Shown here piece by piece: positions 8,130-10,182 of a stretch of DNA of 10,182 bases (its first letter is position 1; every line of letters starts with the position of its first letter). Below the pieces are notes generated by a model. The model ran no database searches. It worked only from the letters and a program-made list of their open reading frames with translations, and had not been told where the DNA came from. The translations under genes and the position numbers were made by a program. Location: the NCBI RefSeq assembly GCF_000611645.1, contig NW_014011458.1:1-10182 (forward strand), read 5' to 3'. The stretch is from Monoraphidium neglectum (lineage: Eukaryota; Chlorophyta; Chlorophyceae; Sphaeropleales; Selenastraceae).

Positions 8130-8368
8130 CCCCAGCAGCTTTACTCCTGCCGCACTGGCACGCGCATGCAACAGCGCGGTTGCATCACCCTGTTGTCTGC
8201 CACCAGTAATACCCGCTTTCCTGGTGGCTACAGCCCGAGTTCATAGTCCAGACGAGTCACACCTGGCTTTCAAGATATAGGGCACATGAGCTGCTCTGAG
8301 AACGAGCAGTGTTGCTGCCGCTGGGCCAAGTGGTGACGGCCGCGTCCGCCCGTGGCCGGGAGCTGCCT

Positions 8369-8448
8369 GAAGCTGCAGGCTGCCGCCTGCCTGTAGCTCG
8401 CGTGGCCCAAACCACCTGATTGCAGGCCAAGACGGATCCCAATCTGGC
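8369..8448. repeat. 80-nt run identical to unit 1 (4979-5058)
   Basis: Partner of the unit 1 run, with the same GCAGGC/GCCTGC stem-loop potential. Confidence 0.7.
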
Positions 8449-9628
8449 CAATCTGGTGCTCCAATCTGCAGATCCAAGCGCATCTACGATCGCTGAGCGC
8501 CCGGCGGCCGGTGACCTGTCACGCCCGCATGGCTGGCGCCCAACTGCCCGCCGGCCACCCACGTTGCTCCCGCTCGGTTGCCATGCGCGGCAGCTGCTGG
8601 AGCTGCTCCCTGCCTGCCCAACGGATCCAGTGCAGGTAGGCTGCCCCTCGCCTGCCTTTTTGGATGTCTGCATGACAATTGCCTGCCAAGCTGTTGAAGA
8701 TGTGTCTGCCATGCAGCTCCTGCGCAGGCCCCGTCCTAGATTCCGCTGCACGAATCAGTCATCGCCACCCGCAAGCAGCCCCACACCAGCCACGTCGGCG
8801 CCACGCAAACCACCCCTGTGCTGCTGCCATGCAGGTGGCCGCCGGCAACGCCGCACATTGCATGCCACCAAGACGGATCCATACTCCTGTTGCATATCCC
8901 TGTCGCCGAGGCAGCCCGCCCTGCTGAGACCATACCAGTGCTTCCCTCATGCAGCCGCGACGCTGACTCTGTGTTGCCTTTGGGACAGCTGCTCCCCTGC
9001 CTGCTGTCCGATCACTCATCCGCAGTGCCGAATGCCGGGTGGCCGTCACGCAGCAGGCCACCCGCTAACGCACAGCCCGGTTGTACGCGACCCGCAAGCC
9101 ATCCAATCAGCGCCCCGACCATCTTGCATGCTGTCGCCTTGAAGCACATTTGCAGCCCTCGCAGTCCTGCCGTCCCGGCTTGCATGAGCTGCCAAGCGGC
9201 AGCAGCGGCACACCGCAGGAGGTGCGTGGGCTGCCGCATGCCAGGCGCAATGCAGGCGCCGGGAAGCTGCGGCTTCATTGCCTGGTACTCGTCGGCCAAC
9301 CGCTGTCCATCGGCGCCACGGCGACAAACAAAGGCTTTGCATGCAATCGGCAGAGGACACAGGAGTTAAATGCGAGGGCTGTGACGCCTTGACACACACA
9401 AGAGTATGCATTGTAGGATTAGAGGGAGGTGTAAGCTTGGTAGCTGCCAGGTCCTGCAGGCGCTGATTTGGGTGCCGCGAAGCTTTGATCTCGGCACTGC
9501 TGAAAGCACTGTTTCGGCCACCCTGCTGTTTGCTGGCCCTCTTGATGGCCCCGTCCCCTCTGCTGCATGATATTTTGAGCACCCCCGCGCCCGGTGCCGT
9601 GCTGAAACCATATGCGTTGTCCAGTTGA

Positions 9629-9633
9629 TTACA
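9629..9633 (-). terminator. Candidate poly(A) signal TGTAA (minus strand)
   Basis: TTACA on the plus strand is TGTAA on the minus strand, about 410 nt past the stop of the convergent gene at 10040. I saw no other copy in between. Unit 1 carries TTACG at the matching place (6261-6265), so only the copy next to the gene keeps the signal. Confidence 0.45.
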
Positions 9634-9662
9634 CCAAGAACCCTTTTATCAGTGCAAACTTG

Positions 9663-9682
9663 TGCTGACTATCTTGTCAGCA
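9663..9682. other. Hairpin, 7-bp stem (unit 2)
   Basis: TGCTGAC pairs with GTCAGCA around TATCTT. It is the counterpart of the 6294-6315 palindrome. The stem is conserved and the loop is not. Confidence 0.55.
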
Positions 9683-9767
9683 GCAGCCATATGGCTGCCT
9701 CGGTCCCTCACCCATCGCCGCTCAGACGCTGCGCCGCGGCCACCAGGGGCCATCAATTTGGATGGCA

Positions 9768-9800
9768 CCGCCGCCGCCGCCGCCGCCGCTGCCGCCGCCG
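9768..9800. repeat. CCG trinucleotide run in unit 2
   Basis: About eleven CCG-type triplets with one CTG interruption. The corresponding part of unit 1, near 6395-6420, lacks the run. It lies in the presumed 3' UTR of the minus-strand gene. Confidence 0.85.
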
Positions 9801-10039
9801 CAAGGCGGCTGAACGGCTTGCTACATGCAGGGCGCCTGGCGCCGCCCCCGGCGGCCGTGCTTTTCCTCCTCGCTGCAACGGCAGAATTGAGCTCCCATCC
9901 GTCTGGGGCAATTGCCTCCAACACTAGATTTCCTCAAAGCAAAAACTCAGCGCGGCACAGGCCGTCGCGTCGCGACAGTCACCCTCCGGGGCGGCGCCAG
10001 CCCGCGTCGCCTCGATCCGCTTGCGTCTTTGCCCCTCGC

Positions 10040-10182
10040 CTACTTGCCGGGGCCGCCGGTGCGCAGGGCCTGGAGGATGCGGCCGCCGCCGGGCACAGGG
10101 TGGGGCCCCTTGTACTGGCCGAGCTGGGCCTGGCTGTTGGCGCGCGCCAGCTGGACAAGAATGTCCTGGGCCTGTTGGGGGG
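10040..10182 (-). CDS. C-terminal end of an unidentified protein (partial)
   Basis: Reading the minus strand from the right edge gives 46 residues and a stop at 10042-10040. The peptide contains DILVQLARANSQAQLGQYKG and ends LRTGGPGK. It looks like genuine coding sequence: balanced composition, an amphipathic Gln-rich helix and GC-rich third positions. I do not recognise the family. The first bases on this strand (CCCCCCAACAG) look like a splice acceptor, so the exon may begin at 10171 with intron beyond; this keeps the same frame (phase 0). It converges on the zinc-knuckle gene. Confidence 0.6.
   Translation of the reverse strand, partial: PQQAQDILVQLARANSQAQLGQYKGPHPVPGGGRILQALRTGGPGK

Larger units (their letters stand above)
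6551..9925 (+). repeat. Tandem duplication, unit 2 (about 3.4 kb, non-coding)
   Basis: Second head-to-tail copy of the 3261-6550 unit. It is slightly longer because of a 70-nt block at 6894-6963, a 7-nt insertion after the CCAAT near 7863, and a CCG run near 9768-9800. Clear similarity to unit 1 runs at least to the GAGCTC at 9889-9894 and weakly to about 9925. Its right end appears to lie in the 3' UTR of the minus-strand gene that ends at 10040. No intact gene is visible in it. Confidence 0.9.
9634..10039 (-). other. Probable 3' UTR of the convergent minus-strand gene
   Basis: This stretch lies between the minus-strand stop at 10040-10042 and the candidate poly(A) signal. About 290 nt of it (9634-9925) belongs to unit 2, and the remaining 114 nt to the stop codon is unique sequence with no other feature that I can see. 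Confidence 0.4.

Noticed and set aside
3261..9925. LTR, LINE or DNA-transposon identity for the 3.3-kb unit
   Set aside because: I found no terminal inverted repeats, no LTR pair, no reverse transcriptase, integrase or transposase motifs and no clear target-site duplication. A non-autonomous or unknown family cannot be excluded.
1..10182. CRISPR array, tRNA, rRNA or prokaryotic operon
   Set aside because: I saw no regularly spaced short repeats, no cloverleaf with A and B boxes, no rRNA-like conserved sequence, and introns are present.

Overview
The window looks like nuclear DNA of a GC-rich eukaryote. A chlorophyte green alga, perhaps volvocine, fits best. The reasons are very GC-rich exons with long Gly, Ala and Pro runs, GT-AG introns of about 160-390 nt, a long CA microsatellite in an intron, and TGTAA motifs about 410-430 nt beyond each stop codon, the usual algal poly(A) signal. 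The organism call is inference; the intron-exon structure is read from the sequence.

Left part (1-2669, + strand): the 3' portion of a four-exon gene whose frame is open to the left edge. Its protein has four CCHC-type zinc knuckles, a helical segment, a Pro/Ala-rich linker and a C-terminal domain I do not recognise. All three introns are phase 1, and each splits a GGC glycine codon. From 2670 to about 3260 there is a 3' UTR and spacer with a candidate poly(A) signal.

Middle part (about 3261-9925): two head-to-tail copies of one roughly 3.3-kb unit (3261-6550 and 6551-9925). They are collinear throughout but clearly diverged, with many substitutions and small indels. I see no intact conserved gene in either copy. 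The units do share an 80-codon open stretch without indels, two long identical runs (87 and 80 nt), several conserved hairpins and one conserved Cys/His motif. One 70-nt block with four TAATCC repeats is present only in the second copy.

Right edge (10040-10182, - strand): the last codons of a second, convergent gene. Its 3' UTR probably runs back into the end of the second unit. The layout is therefore two convergent genes whose intergenic spacer appears to have been tandemly duplicated, apparently including part of the right gene's 3' UTR. Nothing in the sequence links the two genes functionally.
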